From contig NZ_CP025000.1 of the NCBI RefSeq assembly GCF_002808045.1, forward strand, positions 1,550,001 through 1,614,000: a DNA stretch of 64,000 nt, given 5' to 3'. The notes under the pieces were generated by a model. The model worked only from the letters and a program-made list of their open reading frames with translations, was not told where the DNA came from and did no database searches. Below, piece after piece: positions 27,179 through 38,655 of the stretch. Numbering within the stretch: the stretch's first letter is position 1; each line of letters opens with the position of its first letter. The position numbers and the translations under genes were made by a program. This DNA is from Idiomarina sp. X4. GTDB taxonomy: Bacteria; Pseudomonadota; Gammaproteobacteria; Enterobacterales; Alteromonadaceae.

Positions 27179-28494
27179 TATCTCATTGCCAAATAAACAC
27201 GTTTATTGTCGTTTAATACTGCAATAATTTGGTCGGCTTGCTGGCGGAATGCTGGCAGCTCTGACTCGGCCAGAGATTTCGCCTGTGGTAGCTCTACTGT
27301 GCGAGGGTTTCTGTGAACGCCATCAACCAGGAATTCGTAATGTAAGTGAGCACCGGTTACCCGGCCTGTTGCGCCGACACGACCAATTACCTGGCCTTGT
27401 TTAACGCGATCGCCCGTTCTGACGTGCTTGCGACTTAAATGTAAGTATTTCGTCGTGTAGCGTTCGCCGTGCTGCACAAAAATGTAATTACCATTTAAAT
27501 GGTTATAGCCAGCCTGAACCACTTTACCGTCACCAGAAGACATAACCGGTGTGCCGGTTGATGCTGCGTAGTCAATGCCGTTGTGCGGGCGCACGCGGCC
27601 GGTCACCGGATGCAGGCGACGTGGGTTAAAACTGGAGCTTATATAAGTAAAATTAACCGGCGAGCGTAAAAATGTTTTACGCATTGCACGCCCATTTGGC
27701 GTGTAATACTGGCCATTGTCATGCAATATGGCCTGGAAGTGTTCGCCCCGGTTGACGAACTCGGCGGCCAGTATTTTTCCGTAGCCAACAAACTCACCGT
27801 CGACGTAATGCGTTTCAAATAACACACTGAACTCATCGTTTTTGCGTAAGTCGAGGGCGAAGTCGATATCCCAACCGAAGATGTTGGCGATACGCATAAT
27901 TTGGTTGTCGGTCAGTCCGGAACTAATACCAGCATTCCAAAAACTCGAGTCAATTACCGCATGTGCAAACTCGGTACGCACTTCAACGTCTTTAACTTCA
28001 ACTTCCGCGACAAAGCTGTCTTTTTGACGAGTGATGATGAGTGTGTCGGTGCCGTTAATGTCGTGCGTTAATTGAACTAACTTCTCATTTGAGTCTGTCG
28101 CGAAGCGCAGCAGATCGCCAGGATGTACTTTGCGCAGCAGCTTGGCCTCTTCACCTGACTCAGTGACGCGATAAAGCTCTTGTGCGCTAAAACCTAGCTT
28201 GCTAAAAATGTCGGCTAAATTATCGCCAGACTTGATTTGATAAGTTTGCCAGTGAAGCTCTTGAGTGGCGCTTTCTTCATTATTGGCGTTATTATCAAAG
28301 GCCAGTTCCAGCTGGTAGCGCTTACCCGGAACAAGTTGGTCAACGGAGGTTGTATTTTTAGATGCCGTTGCTGGCTCTGAAGGAATCACCAACAAAATTA
28401 ATAGAGCAATACTAATCGCGCTGATTAGTATTTTATGAGAATGCGGAAGTTGCAGGAACATCCGCTGCATTTGAGAAACTACTTTCAATGTCAT
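27178..28494 (-). CDS. LysM and M23 peptidase domain envelope protein (MepM/OapA-like)
   Basis: Likely periplasmic peptidoglycan endopeptidase or regulator anchored by one N-terminal membrane helix (about 21-38). The 438 residues then show a LysM-like segment (IKSGDNLADIFSKLGFS near 87-103), a linker domain and a C-terminal M23 domain with HNGIDYAASTGTPV near 311 and HLHYEF near 395, both metal motifs intact, so it should be active. The order peptidase-anmK is shared with Pseudomonas. It is divergent from tyrS. No clear Shine-Dalgarno supports the ATG at 28494; an ATG 24 bases downstream is an alternative. Confidence 0.88.
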   Translation of the reverse strand: MTLKVVSQMQRMFLQLPHSHKILISAISIALLILLVIPSEPATASKNTTSVDQLVPGKRYQLELAFDNNANNEESATQELHWQTYQIKSGDNLADIFSKLGFSAQELYRVTESGEEAKLLRKVHPGDLLRFATDSNEKLVQLTHDINGTDTLIITRQKDSFVAEVEVKDVEVRTEFAHAVIDSSFWNAGISSGLTDNQIMRIANIFGWDIDFALDLRKNDEFSVLFETHYVDGEFVGYGKILAAEFVNRGEHFQAILHDNGQYYTPNGRAMRKTFLRSPVNFTYISSSFNPRRLHPVTGRVRPHNGIDYAASTGTPVMSSGDGKVVQAGYNHLNGNYIFVQHGERYTTKYLHLSRKHVRTGDRVKQGQVIGRVGATGRVTGAHLHYEFLVDGVHRNPRTVELPQAKSLAESELPAFRQQADQIIAVLNDNKRVYLAMR

Positions 28495-28535
28495 ATTTAG
28501 CGCACTTTAGAACAAACTTTCTTTATTATGGTTAC

Positions 28536-28556
28536 CCCTGTAAGCGATACACAGGG
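28536..28556. repeat. Small inverted repeat in the divergent tyrS upstream region
   Basis: CCCTGT (28536-28541) and ACAGGG (28551-28556) form a 6-bp inverted repeat with a 9-base loop in the 203-base divergent region between the M23 peptidase gene and tyrS. It could be an operator-type site for either gene. No T-run follows. No T-box-like leader for tyrS is visible. Confidence 0.3.
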
Positions 28557-28633
28557 TGTCTCGTTTACGACCTCAGAATAACCTTATGGTTTCGAGGATA
28601 ATACGAAAAAACGCAGAATACCAGTTTCTGAGC

Positions 28634-28662
28634 TTAAAACAGTGTTAAGAATGGCGTAAAAT
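28634..28662 (+). promoter_or_regulatory. Candidate tyrS promoter
   Basis: TTAAAA at 28634-28639 and TAAAAT at 28657-28662 with a 17-base spacer (4 and 5 of 6). A short hairpin (28663-28679, seven pairs including one G-T, 3-base loop) begins immediately after the -10 and would sit at the very 5' end of the leader. Confidence 0.45.
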
Positions 28663-28697
28663 ACTCGGTTTGACCGGGTAATCGATGGAGAGGTTTG

Positions 28698-29903
28698 ATG
28701 AAAACAGAAGTGGCAGAGGCTATTGCTGAAATTACACGTGGTGCCGAGGAGGTGCTGCTGGAACAAGAGCTGGCAGAGAAGCTGGAAAGCGGCAAGCCTC
28801 TGGTTGTTAAAGCTGGTTTTGACCCTACTGCTCCTGATTTGCATTTAGGTCACACCGTGCTTATCAATAAATTGCGGGTGTTACAGGACTTTGGCCATAA
28901 AATTGTTTTCCTCATTGGTGACTTTACCGGCATGATTGGTGACCCAACGGGTAAGAATGTGACTCGTAAACCCCTAACACCGGAAGAAGTGGCTGCTAAC
29001 GCTGAAACCTATAAAGAGCAAGTGTTTAAGATTCTGGACCCGGAAAAGACAGAGATTCGCTTTAACTCGGAGTGGATGTCGAAAATGGGCGCTGCCGATA
29101 TGATTAAATTGGCTGCCCGTCAAACCGTTGCTCGTATGCTTGAACGTGATGACTTCAAAAAGCGCTACCAAAACAACCAGTCGATTGCGATTCACGAATT
29201 TCTGTACCCACTAGTGCAGGGCTGGGATTCTGTAGAACTGAAAGCAGACATCGAACTCGGTGGCACCGATCAGCGTTTCAATCTGCTAATGGGTCGCGAG
29301 CTGCAAAAAGAAGAAGGGCTGCGCCCCCAGACCGTCATGATGACGCCGCTGCTGGAAGGCCTGGATGGCGTGCAAAAAATGTCGAAGTCGCTGAATAACT
29401 ACATTGGTATAACTGAGTCACCCAACGATATGTTTGGCAAAATCATGTCGGTTTCTGATGAGTTAATGTGGCGTTACTTTGACCTTTTAAGTTTCCGCTC
29501 CATTGCTGAAATTGATGGTTTAAAAGCGGATGTAGCGGCGGGTAAAAACCCACGTGATGTCAAAGTACTGCTGGCGAAAGAGATTATTGCGCGTTTTCAT
29601 TCAGACGACGCGGCTGACAAAGCTGAGCAGGACTTTATTCAGCGCTTTCAGAAAAACGCCCTGCCAGATGAGATTGAAGAAAAAACGATAGCCGTCGGTG
29701 CTGAAGGCATGGGCATTGCTAATGTGCTAAAAGAAGCGGGGTTAGTTCAATCCACATCGGAAGCATTGCGAATGCTCAAGCAAAATGCTGTGAAGCTGGA
29801 TGGTGAGCGTTTCACCGACAAGAACTACGTATGCACAGACAAGGACTCGGGTGTCTACCAGGTCGGTAAACGTCGTTTTGCGAAGCTGACGCTGACAGCT
29901 TAA
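28698..29903 (+). CDS. tyrS: Tyrosyl-tRNA synthetase
   Basis: Charges tRNA-Tyr. From the ATG at 28698 (GGAGAGG just upstream) the product is 401 residues. It has the HIGH-type [14 protein letters not shown] near 46-59, GDPTGKN near 85, the KMSKS loop [13 protein letters not shown] near 231 and a C-terminal S4 RNA-binding domain with [12 protein letters not shown] near 360. The signature resembles the TyrZ-type clade found in Pseudomonas and Haemophilus rather than E. coli TyrS; the gene order matches Pseudomonas tyrZ. Confidence 0.96.
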   Translation: MKTEVAEAIAEITRGAEEVLLEQELAEKLESGKPLVVKAGFDPTAPDLHLGHTVLINKLRVLQDFGHKIVFLIGDFTGMIGDPTGKNVTRKPLTPEEVAANAETYKEQVFKILDPEKTEIRFNSEWMSKMGAADMIKLAARQTVARMLERDDFKKRYQNNQSIAIHEFLYPLVQGWDSVELKADIELGGTDQRFNLLMGRELQKEEGLRPQTVMMTPLLEGLDGVQKMSKSLNNYIGITESPNDMFGKIMSVSDELMWRYFDLLSFRSIAEIDGLKADVAAGKNPRDVKVLLAKEIIARFHSDDAADKAEQDFIQRFQKNALPDEIEEKTIAVGAEGMGIANVLKEAGLVQSTSEALRMLKQNAVKLDGERFTDKNYVCTDKDSGVYQVGKRRFAKLTLTA

Positions 29904-29920
29904 GCAGACACTCCCCGAAT

Positions 29921-29957
29921 AAAAAAACGCCGGTTACATCAGTAGCCGGCGTTTTTT
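29921..29957. terminator. Bidirectional terminator between tyrS and the chemoreceptor
   Basis: A near-perfect stem built on ACGCCGG/CCGGCGT (with adjacent GTTAC/GTAGC pairing) is flanked by seven A on the left and six T on the right. It lies between convergent genes, 18 bases after the tyrS stop, and should terminate both transcripts. Confidence 0.88.
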
Positions 29958-29979
29958 ATACTTGATGGTTAGATTCGAA

Positions 29980-31980
29980 TTACACTCTGAAGCTCTTAAT
30001 GGAGTCTTGTAACTCGTCAGCAAGCTTAGCCACTTCATTTGAAGCCTGGGCTGTTTGTTTAGAGCCTGAAGCGGTTTGCTCGGCAATAGAAACAATTGAC
30101 TCAAGTCGCTCACTGATGTCGTGCGCAGTGCGGCTTTGCTCTTGTGCTGCGTTAGCAATGTGGTTACTGCTGTCAGAGGCTTGATGCACCGATTCAGTAA
30201 TTGATTGTAGTGCCTGGGCTGCTTCGTCTGACTGTTGAACGCTCAGCTCCGCCTGTTCGCGACCCCGGTTCATAACCTCTACTGCGCGCTTCGAGTCAGT
30301 CTGTAAGCTCTCAATCATGTCCTGAATTTCTTCAGTAGACTCTTGAGTGCGACTTGCCAGCGTTCTCACTTCATCCGCAACTACCGCGAAGCCCCGGCCT
30401 TGCTCACCGGCACGTGCGGCCTCAATAGCTGCGTTTAGTGCCAGTAAGTTGGTTTGGTCAGCAATACCGCGGATAACGTCCAGAATGCCACCGATGTTAC
30501 TGCTGTTTTCAGACAGCTGATCGATAACCTGAGAGGCGCCCTGAATTTCGTGAGCCAACTGCTCAATGGTAGAGCGGTTCTTATCTGAAATTTGACGAAC
30601 ACGCTTAGCTTCGTCATCAGAGTGCTGAATTTCACGAAGAGCTTGATCCGCGCCGTCAGCCATTTCACTGGCGGTATTGTTCATCTCTTGGGTTGCCGTC
30701 GCAACCTGCTCAATTTGACGACGTTGCTCATCAATGGCGTTAGTGGTTTCGTCTGACACATTTGACGACTGCTCAGCTGCAGTTGCCAATTGCGTGGCGC
30801 GATTGGCGATGCCTTCAATCAGCTTACGCAAGTTAACCGTCAGTTTATTCGTATTGGTGGCAAGCTCACCGAACTCATCCTGAGCATCATAATCAACACG
30901 CTCAGTTAAGTTACCTTCAGCCATAATATTCAGCATATGGTTAACGCGGGACAGCGGACGACTGATGCTGCGCACAGTCAGCCAGGAAATAAGTACTGCC
31001 AGCGCAATAGAGATAACCGTGATAATGCTGTTTATCCAACTGCTGGTCGAAATTGAATCCGCGGCTGAATTACGGCTGTCTTCAGCGATATTACGGACGC
31101 TAGTCTGAAGCTCATCGGTTTGCGTCATTAACGTATCTGACTGCTGCTGCGCTTGTTCGAGAGCTCGACCTGCATCGACACGGCGTTGTTGGCGCAAAAT
31201 AACATTGTTTGGATAAGAACCTGGACCTTGCAGTTTATCAATTGCGTTACGAACAGTTGTTACCGCATCGTCTACCATTTGTTCTGCGCTACCGGTTGAT
31301 TCATTGTCTAACGCTTCAAGACGCGGGCGAATGCTGTCTATATTGATGTCAATTTCGCTTTTAATAACATTTGCTGAGTCGAGGTTACCGGCTTTGTTTA
31401 AGTCATACATTAAGGTAATTAAACTTGATAATGATGACTCTATGTTGCTGGCTTCACGCGAAACCACTTCGTTATTCGACATGTCCATTGTGTCGAGCAG
31501 CATGATAGCGGCATCGTCGATGTTAAAAGCAATTTCGTCAAGCTGTTCAGAAGTGGTGCCGCGAAGCTCTAAGTATTCACGCTGATAGTTAAAGAGTTGG
31601 TCAATGAGGTCAACGTACTGAGTGACTGACGCTTCTGTACCGTTTATGAGCGCACTTTGACCTTCGCCTTTAATTAATTGCTGAAGATCATTCAGGGAGC
31701 TTACCAGTGACTCACGCGACGCATCAAATTCACCGCGATAGGAATCAATAGCTGATAAGGACTCTGCGTAATAGGCTTCAAGTTGCAGACTGGCAAGTTC
31801 GAGTGTATCGACCTTAATGGCAGCAACTTCGTTCAGCGCTGGCATGGCTTTGTCGTTAACGTTGTCGACGGATGAGCCTATACTGTTGATGTTAAACAGT
31901 GAACTCAAACTGATGACGAGTAAGAGCAGGGTGATGATGGCAAAGCCACCAATTACTCGCATAGCAACCGTTATTTTCAT
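29980..31980 (-). CDS. Methyl-accepting chemotaxis protein
   Basis: Transmembrane chemoreceptor of 666 residues. Order: membrane helix (about 8-30), long helical periplasmic domain (about 31-310), second membrane helix (about 312-334), HAMP (about 335-388, with [20 protein letters not shown]) and cytoplasmic signalling coil with the tip [20 protein letters not shown] near 512-531 that contacts CheA and CheW. The ligand is unknown; the sensor part is entirely helical. It lies 38 bases past apaH on the same strand and could be read from that operon. Confidence 0.93.
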   Translation of the reverse strand: MKITVAMRVIGGFAIITLLLLVISLSSLFNINSIGSSVDNVNDKAMPALNEVAAIKVDTLELASLQLEAYYAESLSAIDSYRGEFDASRESLVSSLNDLQQLIKGEGQSALINGTEASVTQYVDLIDQLFNYQREYLELRGTTSEQLDEIAFNIDDAAIMLLDTMDMSNNEVVSREASNIESSLSSLITLMYDLNKAGNLDSANVIKSEIDINIDSIRPRLEALDNESTGSAEQMVDDAVTTVRNAIDKLQGPGSYPNNVILRQQRRVDAGRALEQAQQQSDTLMTQTDELQTSVRNIAEDSRNSAADSISTSSWINSIITVISIALAVLISWLTVRSISRPLSRVNHMLNIMAEGNLTERVDYDAQDEFGELATNTNKLTVNLRKLIEGIANRATQLATAAEQSSNVSDETTNAIDEQRRQIEQVATATQEMNNTASEMADGADQALREIQHSDDEAKRVRQISDKNRSTIEQLAHEIQGASQVIDQLSENSSNIGGILDVIRGIADQTNLLALNAAIEAARAGEQGRGFAVVADEVRTLASRTQESTEEIQDMIESLQTDSKRAVEVMNRGREQAELSVQQSDEAAQALQSITESVHQASDSSNHIANAAQEQSRTAHDISERLESIVSIAEQTASGSKQTAQASNEVAKLADELQDSIKSFRV

Positions 31981-32018
31981 GAAATTTACCTCAGCACAGC
32001 AATGATTATATTTGTCTT

Positions 32019-32831
32019 CTAAGCCTTAAACGCATTTTGATAATAAAAGTTATCACTATTAAGGTCATACAGCGTCATATATTGTCCCCAAACACATCCA
32101 GTATCTAACGCAACAATGTCCTGGCGATGGGTTTTGCCCATTAATGCAGCCCAATGTCCGAATAATAGCCGATAGTTGTTGCTTGACCAAAAGTTAAACC
32201 ACGGCTGTAAGTCATCCTGCGACGAATGTTGATTCGGATCATCCTTGCGAGTTAAATCAAGTTCACCATTTGGGTGACAATAACGCATACGCGTAAATGC
32301 GTTCACTATAAAACGGTATCGGTCGAATCCGCTAAGACTTGAGTCCCATTTTGAAGGCTTATTACTAAACATGCTTTTAATAAAGTGTTCAAAGTCAGTG
32401 CTTTTCAACGCATCGGAGACCTCGTCAGCGTGAACTTGAGCTTCATCGATAGACCACCAGGGGTAAATACCCGCGTGTGAAATCACATTGGATTCACTTA
32501 ATTGATGCATCAACGGTTGGTTTCGCAGCCAGTCTACCCAGTCTAACTTCTCGGATGCGGTTAAAATGCCGTTGAGCTTGTCATTACGCTTCGCTTCTCT
32601 ATGGCCCAAAAGAACAGCGACCAAGTTGAGATCGTGATTGCCCAGTACTGAGTGAACCGAGTGCTCATTCTTGTAGAAAAACCGCAGTGCATCAGCTGAG
32701 TCCGGGCCTCTTGCAACGATATCACCAACACACCAAAGCTGGTCTGTGTTATGACTGAAACCGACGGTTTCCAGTAACGCCATGAGCTCGCGATAACAGC
32801 CTTGAATGTCACCGACTACGTAAGTTGCCAT
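32019..32831 (-). CDS. apaH: Bis(5'-nucleosyl)-tetraphosphatase, symmetrical
   Basis: Splits Ap4A into two ADP and also removes Np4 caps from RNA. The 270-residue metallophosphatase has the motifs [10 protein letters not shown] (7-16), [10 protein letters not shown] (36-45), GNHDLN near 65 and a late GHWAALMG. Two bases separate it from apaG. It is part of the lptD-surA-pdxA-rsmA-apaG-apaH order known from E. coli. Confidence 0.96.
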   Translation of the reverse strand: MATYVVGDIQGCYRELMALLETVGFSHNTDQLWCVGDIVARGPDSADALRFFYKNEHSVHSVLGNHDLNLVAVLLGHREAKRNDKLNGILTASEKLDWVDWLRNQPLMHQLSESNVISHAGIYPWWSIDEAQVHADEVSDALKSTDFEHFIKSMFSNKPSKWDSSLSGFDRYRFIVNAFTRMRYCHPNGELDLTRKDDPNQHSSQDDLQPWFNFWSSNNYRLLFGHWAALMGKTHRQDIVALDTGCVWGQYMTLYDLNSDNFYYQNAFKA

Positions 32832-32833
32832 AA

Positions 32834-33205
32834 TTAGTGAATAATATTGGGGATTGCGAGACGGAAAGACGGGATATCCGCCTTAAACTGGTCGCCGTTT
32901 TCATCGAGCATTAAATAATGACCTTCCATGGTACCAATGGGCGTCGCTAAAACGGTACCACTGGTGTAGCTGAAAGACTCACCAGCCTTTAAGATCGGTT
33001 GCTGCCCGACAACACCGTCACCAGCGACTCGGGTAATCTTATTCTCAGCATCGGTAATGCGCCATTCTCTTGCCAACAATTGCACTTGTTGAGCTGTCGA
33101 GTTCGTAATGGTGATGGTATAGGAAAACACATATTGCTCAGACTCGGGCGAAGACTGTGCCGATAAGTAGTGCGTATTGACTTCAATCTCGATAATGCCT
33201 GCCAT
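32834..33205 (-). CDS. apaG: ApaG domain protein
   Basis: Small fibronectin-III-like fold protein associated with Ap4A metabolism or magnesium-related phenotypes; exact role unclear. The 123 residues contain the family core YTITITNST, the basic REWRITDA segment, VGQQPIL and the glycine pattern around SGTVLATPIGTMEGHY near 81-96. It sits between rsmA and apaH with 2-3 base gaps, indicating one transcript. Confidence 0.95.
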   Translation of the reverse strand: MAGIIEIEVNTHYLSAQSSPESEQYVFSYTITITNSTAQQVQLLAREWRITDAENKITRVAGDGVVGQQPILKAGESFSYTSGTVLATPIGTMEGHYLMLDENGDQFKADIPSFRLAIPNIIH

Positions 33206-33208
33206 AAA

Positions 33209-34027
33209 TTACTCAGCCTGCTCGGTTAACCAATCTGAAAGTTTGCAATAGTCCTGGACTGACAGCGTTTCTGGTCTAGCTGATGGGTCAATGCCCAACG
33301 ACTCTAACTGCTCAGCGGGTATCAGCCCTTTGAGGTTATTTCTTATTGTTTTACGACGTTGGTTAAACGCTGTCAAACACAAACTGTGCAATTGTTTGCG
33401 GTCTTTAACCTGGTAGGGACTGGTCTTATAAGGCGTTAAGCGAACCACCGCTGACTCTACTTTCGGCGGTGGGGTAAACGCCGAGGGTGGCACATAGACA
33501 ACCGGAGTTACCTCACATGCTTGCTGCACACCGACGCTAATGCGGCCGTAGTTTTTTGAGCCTGGCTCCGCCGCTAACCGGTCAACCACTTCTTTTTGCA
33601 GCATAAAATGCATATCTTCAATGCTGTCTGCAAAAGACAGTAAATGAAAGATAAGTGGCGTCGAGATATTGTAGGGCAAGTTGCCAAATACACGAGCTGG
33701 TTTTTCATCGGTAAATTGACGAAAGTCCGTTTTAAGCGCATCCGCTTCTATAACGTCCAGTTTTTGATTTAAAAACGGGTGCGTACGCAAGCGCTCAACC
33801 AAGTCTCGGTCAATTTCGACAACTTTCAAATAACCGCTACGATCAGCCACCGGCTCGGTCAAAGCGGCCAGGCCTGGGCCAATTTCAATCAAGTTTTCAC
33901 CGGGCTCCGGATTAATGGCATCAACAATTTCTTCAATAATGCTTTCGTCATTTAAGAAATTCTGACCGAAGCGTTTACGGGCGCGGTGTCCCAAGTGAGT
34001 TTGGGAGTGGTTTTGGTGTTTACTCAT
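33209..34027 (-). CDS. rsmA: 16S rRNA dimethyladenosine transferase
   Basis: Dimethylates A1518 and A1519 (E. coli numbering) of 16S rRNA. From the ATG at 34027 the product is 272 residues, the usual length. It has the family entry [14 protein letters not shown] motif [16 protein letters not shown] near 44-58, [16 protein letters not shown] near 106 and the basic [11 protein letters not shown] near 219. The start overlaps the pdxA stop by 8 bases; an upstream in-frame ATG at 34051 lies well inside pdxA and is less likely. Confidence 0.97.
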   Translation of the reverse strand: MSKHQNHSQTHLGHRARKRFGQNFLNDESIIEEIVDAINPEPGENLIEIGPGLAALTEPVADRSGYLKVVEIDRDLVERLRTHPFLNQKLDVIEADALKTDFRQFTDEKPARVFGNLPYNISTPLIFHLLSFADSIEDMHFMLQKEVVDRLAAEPGSKNYGRISVGVQQACEVTPVVYVPPSAFTPPPKVESAVVRLTPYKTSPYQVKDRKQLHSLCLTAFNQRRKTIRNNLKGLIPAEQLESLGIDPSARPETLSVQDYCKLSDWLTEQAE

Positions 34028-35012
34028 AATAACTTGCGTTTGCCATATCAATAGCGGTTTGTATTGCCAAGCGGCAGCTACCGTCGTTTATATTGCCTGT
34101 GCCCGCTAAATCGAGCGCGGTACCGTGGTCAACTGAGGTTCGAATGTAGGGCAGGCCGAGCGTAATATTGACCGCTTGTCCGAAGCCTTTGTACTTTAAA
34201 ACCGGCAGCCCCTGATCATGATACATAGCGACAACGGCGCTGGCGTCGTCTAAGTATTTGGGCTGAAAAATAGTATCTGCGGGATAAGGGCCGTGTAAGT
34301 TCATGCCACCAGCATTGAGCGTTTCGATAACCGGAGCAATGGTTTCAATTTCCTCATGGCCTAAATGACCGGACTCACCGGCATGTGGGTTTAAGCCGCA
34401 GACTAAAATTTTAGGCTGAGTCTCGCCGAATTTTTGGGTTAAGTCGTTGTGCAATATCGTCAGGATGTTTGTCAGTCGTTCCTTTGTAATTGCTTTAGAA
34501 ACGTACGCTAACGGTATGTGAGTAGTTACTAATGCGACGCGTAGCCCCTCGGTCGCCAGCATCATAACAACGTCGTTGCAATCTGCTTCGTGAGCTAAAA
34601 ACTCAGTGTGCCCGGAAAAGGCGACGCCTGCCTGATTAATCACCCCTTTATGAACAGGGCCGGTCACGATGGCATCAAATTCACCCGATAAATTGCCATC
34701 GGATGCACGTTTTAAACAATCGACCACATAATGGCCATTGGCTACGGTCAGCTCGCCAGCCGTCACAGGCTCACACACAGGTAAATGCTCAACCCATAAA
34801 TGACCGGCCTCGTGCTTAGGCACTTTCTGGCCTTTTTGGTACTTATGGAATGTCACTGGCAAGTTCAGAAGCTCTGCTCGCTCGCGCAGCATATTTTTAT
34901 CAGCGCAAACGACAACAGCAGCCTCCAGGGGCTGCTGCGCCACTTTCAATATTAAATCCGGGCCAATGCCGGCAGGCTCACCCGGAGTAAATATCAGCGT
35001 TGGATAACTCAC
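34020..35012 (-). CDS. pdxA: 4-hydroxythreonine-4-phosphate dehydrogenase
   Basis: NAD-dependent oxidation and decarboxylation step of pyridoxal phosphate synthesis. The 330-residue protein has [12 protein letters not shown] near 9, [13 protein letters not shown] near 131 with [22 protein letters not shown] near 206 and the late [12 protein letters not shown] near 273, which carry the metal-binding His residues. Its start overlaps the surA stop by four bases. Confidence 0.96.
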   Translation of the reverse strand: MSYPTLIFTPGEPAGIGPDLILKVAQQPLEAAVVVCADKNMLRERAELLNLPVTFHKYQKGQKVPKHEAGHLWVEHLPVCEPVTAGELTVANGHYVVDCLKRASDGNLSGEFDAIVTGPVHKGVINQAGVAFSGHTEFLAHEADCNDVVMMLATEGLRVALVTTHIPLAYVSKAITKERLTNILTILHNDLTQKFGETQPKILVCGLNPHAGESGHLGHEEIETIAPVIETLNAGGMNLHGPYPADTIFQPKYLDDASAVVAMYHDQGLPVLKYKGFGQAVNITLGLPYIRTSVDHGTALDLAGTGNINDGSCRLAIQTAIDMANASYYE

Positions 35013-36307
35013 TCAGCAACCCGTCTTATGTAGGCTTGATCGCGCATTTCCTGTTGCCAGTTGTCCAATTCTTCACGGAACTTACGGCTAAACAACATCT
35101 GATAAGCACGTTCTTGTTTGCTTTCGTTGGTTGCGTCGGTCGTACGTCTGTCTGTCACTTCCACTATATGCCAGCCAAACTGAGTCTTGAACGGCTCACT
35201 AATGGTATTCGCTGGAATGGTTTTAACTTTTTCTTTGAATTCAGGTGCGTACTTGTCCGGGCGTGCCCAGCCTAAATCGCCACCACGCGAAGCCGAACCA
35301 GGATCTGACGAGTGTTCCTTCGCTAATTCTTCAAACGTTTTGTCTCCGGCAGCTATTTGCTCACGGAACGAATTCAGCATTTCTTTTGCCTTATTGTCGG
35401 ACAAAATAACAGACGGCTGAATCAGAATATGACGTGCTTTGACTTCTTCAACTTCAACGGTTTGCTCGCCGCGTTTGTCCTGAACTTTCAGAATGTGGAA
35501 ACCAACACCACTGCGAATAGGACCAACGACATCTCCGGCTGATTTTCCTTCAACGGCTTCAGCGAACAACGTTGGCATACTATTAATTGTCATCCAGCCC
35601 ATGTCACCGCCGTCTAATGCCGCCGAGCCTGACGACGAACGTATTGCCAAGTCAGAAAAATCGCTTCCTTCGTCCAGCAGTCGTAACACGGTCTCAGCAC
35701 GATCTTTCGCTTTTTCTAGCTCGCTTTGCGATGAGTTAGAGTCTGCAGAGATAAGAATATGGCCTAAACGGTATTCGGTTTGAGTGCTTTGGTTACTGTC
35801 TATTAGTTTAACCAGGTTATTGATTTCTTGCGGAGTAATCGAGACACGCTGCTGTACAGCCGCTCGTTGAACCTGCTGAATGGTAATTTCGTTGCGAACA
35901 TTTTCGCGGTAGCTCGCCCAGCTAATACCATTGTCAGCCATTTTCTGGCGCAGCTCATCTACGGTCAGGTTTTGCTCTTGAGCAATGCCGTTAATGGTTT
36001 GCTCGAGTTGTGCATCACTCACTTCGATACCCATGCGGTCGGCCATTTGTAGCTGAATTTCCTGCAATATCAGTCGCTCAATCGCTTGGGTTTCCAATAC
36101 TTCGTCGGAGGGGGCATTAGCAGAGTTGAAGTTGTTACCTGCTTTTACCTGTTGCACCAGTTGGTCAATTTGACTTTGTAATACAACACCATCGTCAACG
36201 ACAACAACAACCCGATCCAGAAGCTGCTGTGCGTGAGTTGTGTTACTGACCAGCAATGGCGTTGCCAAAAGCATTGCCGTTGCAAAAAAAGCTACCAATT
36301 TTTTCAT
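35009..36307 (-). CDS. surA: Periplasmic chaperone and peptidyl-prolyl isomerase SurA
   Basis: Escorts unfolded outer-membrane proteins, LptD among them, through the periplasm. The ATG at 36307 gives 432 residues beginning with a signal peptide ([19 protein letters not shown], cut after the Ala of THA-QQ). The N-terminal SurA domain is followed by two parvulin domains (about 170-270 and 285-385), the second with HILIQPSV and [20 protein letters not shown] 12 bases upstream overlaps the lptD stop and is an alternative start, but GGTAGG fits the ATG. Confidence 0.96.
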   Translation of the reverse strand: MKKLVAFFATAMLLATPLLVSNTTHAQQLLDRVVVVVDDGVVLQSQIDQLVQQVKAGNNFNSANAPSDEVLETQAIERLILQEIQLQMADRMGIEVSDAQLEQTINGIAQEQNLTVDELRQKMADNGISWASYRENVRNEITIQQVQRAAVQQRVSITPQEINNLVKLIDSNQSTQTEYRLGHILISADSNSSQSELEKAKDRAETVLRLLDEGSDFSDLAIRSSSGSAALDGGDMGWMTINSMPTLFAEAVEGKSAGDVVGPIRSGVGFHILKVQDKRGEQTVEVEEVKARHILIQPSVILSDNKAKEMLNSFREQIAAGDKTFEELAKEHSSDPGSASRGGDLGWARPDKYAPEFKEKVKTIPANTISEPFKTQFGWHIVEVTDRRTTDATNESKQERAYQMLFSRKFREELDNWQQEMRDQAYIRRVAE

Positions 36308-36318
36308 TCTACCTACCA

Positions 36319-38610
36319 CTAGTTACTGAGATAAAAAGGACGGCGATAACCGTACGTACTTTTCTCGAGCATATCTATCAGCCCCCGATTGTCAGAGGCT
36401 AAACCGCTAATAATAAATTGTATGCTAATACCGTTGTCAAACTCGGTGTCAGCGTTAATCGTCGCATTGTTAAAGGCCGGTTCAAGATCACGATTTATTC
36501 TTCGATAAGCACTGACGCGAACAGCCCAGCAGCAATTGCTGTATTGGACGCCTACCATAGCATCATTTACCCGATCGTGTGTTAAGTCGTAAAATACATT
36601 TGCTGCGACTTGCCATTGTTTACTGGCAGCAAATACGGCCTGAGTACCAATTTGTTCAATGTCGTTATTTAAAATATTAGTCGCTTTACGGTGACTGACC
36701 TGCACTAAGTTGCTGCTGTTTTTTCGATACTCCAGTGCGGTCTGACTCTTACGTGTGCTATTAAGTTCCGTATCGTACTGGATAGAACTCTTTAGTGACC
36801 ATTCGTCGGTCATTGTCCAGTTTATATCGGCAACCCATTCACTGTTGCTGGAAGTGAATGTCGGCTCTTTCGTTTCATCAATAAGAAGCTCTGTTCTACT
36901 GTCTTCGATGTTATATATTTGGCCGAGGCTGGCTCTTAACACTTCGCGCTCGCTATCCGTGAATAGACTGGTTGTGAGTCCGTATGTTACCTGATTCGCT
37001 TCCGCAATCCGGTCAAGCCCCGAAAAACGGCGGCTGCGAAATAGACCGTAATAGTCGTCTTGTAATAATGCCGTGTCGTAAATGCCGATGTTCTGTTGGT
37101 TTTCGTAAGGCACATACAAATACTGAATTTGCGGTGACAGCGTTTGACGGTATCCGTCGCTGGTTTCTCGCTCTAAATGCAGCTGAGCTTGTAAACGTAA
37201 TCTCGGTAATGCCCGTGTGACATCGTCGTCTAGTCGGGCATCGTCGCTTTGCTGGCGATAACGAGTAAATAGGTAAGACAGCTCTGCTTCAGTGTCAAAA
37301 GCGGGTTTTTCATAGCGATATTTAACGCTGGGCTCAACGTGGGCACGAGTCGCATAATTACTGGCCTTGTCTTGGTTCTGAAAGTAGGTCAGTTCAGTGT
37401 ATAAGTTAGTACTAAAACCCGTGAATTTGTTTTGTTCATAACTCAGACTGATTTGCGGTAGTGTTCTATATGGACTGAGATAATCACCCAAAATCTCGTA
37501 GTCTTCGGTTCGGACCTGAGCTGTCCAGTTTTCGTTGATGTAATCAAGCTGAGCCACTCGGTATAGGTGAGTATCTGCGCGTCCGGCGAAGTCGCTGCCA
37601 AAATCATTTAAGTAGTTATCGTCACTGATTTGCGTACCATCCAGGTACAGGCTTAATTGCTCATTAAATTGCGTCTTGTGCTGAACATGCCAAAGGTAGC
37701 GGCTTTCTTCGGTTGCGATAGCACGGTCATTATTTAAGTATTCCAGATTTAATTGGCCTGCGCTCTCTTCAAATAAATAGCGATACTCTCCGGAAAACAT
37801 CGTGCCGCGTTCCGACATATAGATGGGCGCTATCGTGGCGTCCATATTCGGCGCTATATTCCAGTAATAAGGTACTTCAACCTCGAAGCCATTATTAGAA
37901 GACGAGTCGAAAGTTGGGTACAGGAACCCTGTTTTGCGTGCGTCGCTTATTGGAAAGTTGAAGTAGGGCAAATAAAGAATAGGAACGTCAAAGAGTTCAA
38001 AACGTGCGTGCCAGGCCTCACCAAAGTCACTGTTCTCGTCTATTTCAATCCGTTCTGCGCGTAGCTGCCATGCGGGAGTTTCGCCGGGGCAGGTGGTGAA
38101 GCTGGAGTCTTGCAGCAGCACGTTTTGCTGCGATAAAGAAAGCAGCTCAGCGTGCCCACGAGCGTTTACGTTGGTCAGCCTGTAGTCACTGGAGTAAAGC
38201 CGAGCCTCATTACTGTTTAAGTCTAAAAACAACGATTCGCCACTGACATTTAAGTAGCCATCGCTGAAGTTAATGCCATTGCTGGCCTCAATTTGACCTT
38301 TTTGCTGATCGAGAGTTGCTGCCTGAGTAGATAGCCACTGCCCGTTGTGCTGGATAATGACGTTACCCTCAAAGTAAGCTTTGTCATTTGATAAAATGCG
38401 CGCAGATTTAGACTCGACACCGATTGCGCCCGCTTGTATTGCTTGCAGCTGCATGGATTTATCGGCAATGCTTTCAACAGGCGTCACCTGACATACCAAC
38501 GGTTGAGATACTGAATTTTGTGGCGTTGCTGATGCCAAACCTGAAAGAAATAGCAACAGGACAGGGAGCAGCGACGTTACTGTGGTAAGTCTAAGCAACA
38601 AATGAGTCAT
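36319..38610 (-). CDS. lptD: LPS assembly protein LptD
   Basis: Outer-membrane beta barrel that inserts lipopolysaccharide, working with LptE and the LptA bridge. The 763 residues start with a signal peptide (through about 28), an OstA-type N-terminal domain (about 60-170) and a long C-terminal barrel with alternating pattern. The four disulfide cysteines known from E. coli are present: Cys40, about Cys174 (TTCPGE) and an adjacent CysCys pair near 693-694 (SNCCW). It opens the surA-pdxA-rsmA-apaGH operon and is divergent from amgK. Confidence 0.96.
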   Translation of the reverse strand: MTHLLLRLTTVTSLLPVLLLFLSGLASATPQNSVSQPLVCQVTPVESIADKSMQLQAIQAGAIGVESKSARILSNDKAYFEGNVIIQHNGQWLSTQAATLDQQKGQIEASNGINFSDGYLNVSGESLFLDLNSNEARLYSSDYRLTNVNARGHAELLSLSQQNVLLQDSSFTTCPGETPAWQLRAERIEIDENSDFGEAWHARFELFDVPILYLPYFNFPISDARKTGFLYPTFDSSSNNGFEVEVPYYWNIAPNMDATIAPIYMSERGTMFSGEYRYLFEESAGQLNLEYLNNDRAIATEESRYLWHVQHKTQFNEQLSLYLDGTQISDDNYLNDFGSDFAGRADTHLYRVAQLDYINENWTAQVRTEDYEILGDYLSPYRTLPQISLSYEQNKFTGFSTNLYTELTYFQNQDKASNYATRAHVEPSVKYRYEKPAFDTEAELSYLFTRYRQQSDDARLDDDVTRALPRLRLQAQLHLERETSDGYRQTLSPQIQYLYVPYENQQNIGIYDTALLQDDYYGLFRSRRFSGLDRIAEANQVTYGLTTSLFTDSEREVLRASLGQIYNIEDSRTELLIDETKEPTFTSSNSEWVADINWTMTDEWSLKSSIQYDTELNSTRKSQTALEYRKNSSNLVQVSHRKATNILNNDIEQIGTQAVFAASKQWQVAANVFYDLTHDRVNDAMVGVQYSNCCWAVRVSAYRRINRDLEPAFNNATINADTEFDNGISIQFIISGLASDNRGLIDMLEKSTYGYRRPFYLSN

Positions 38611-38655
38611 CCGTTTTGGTCGTTGTTAGCATTATTGTATCTACGTAAAGGGCAA

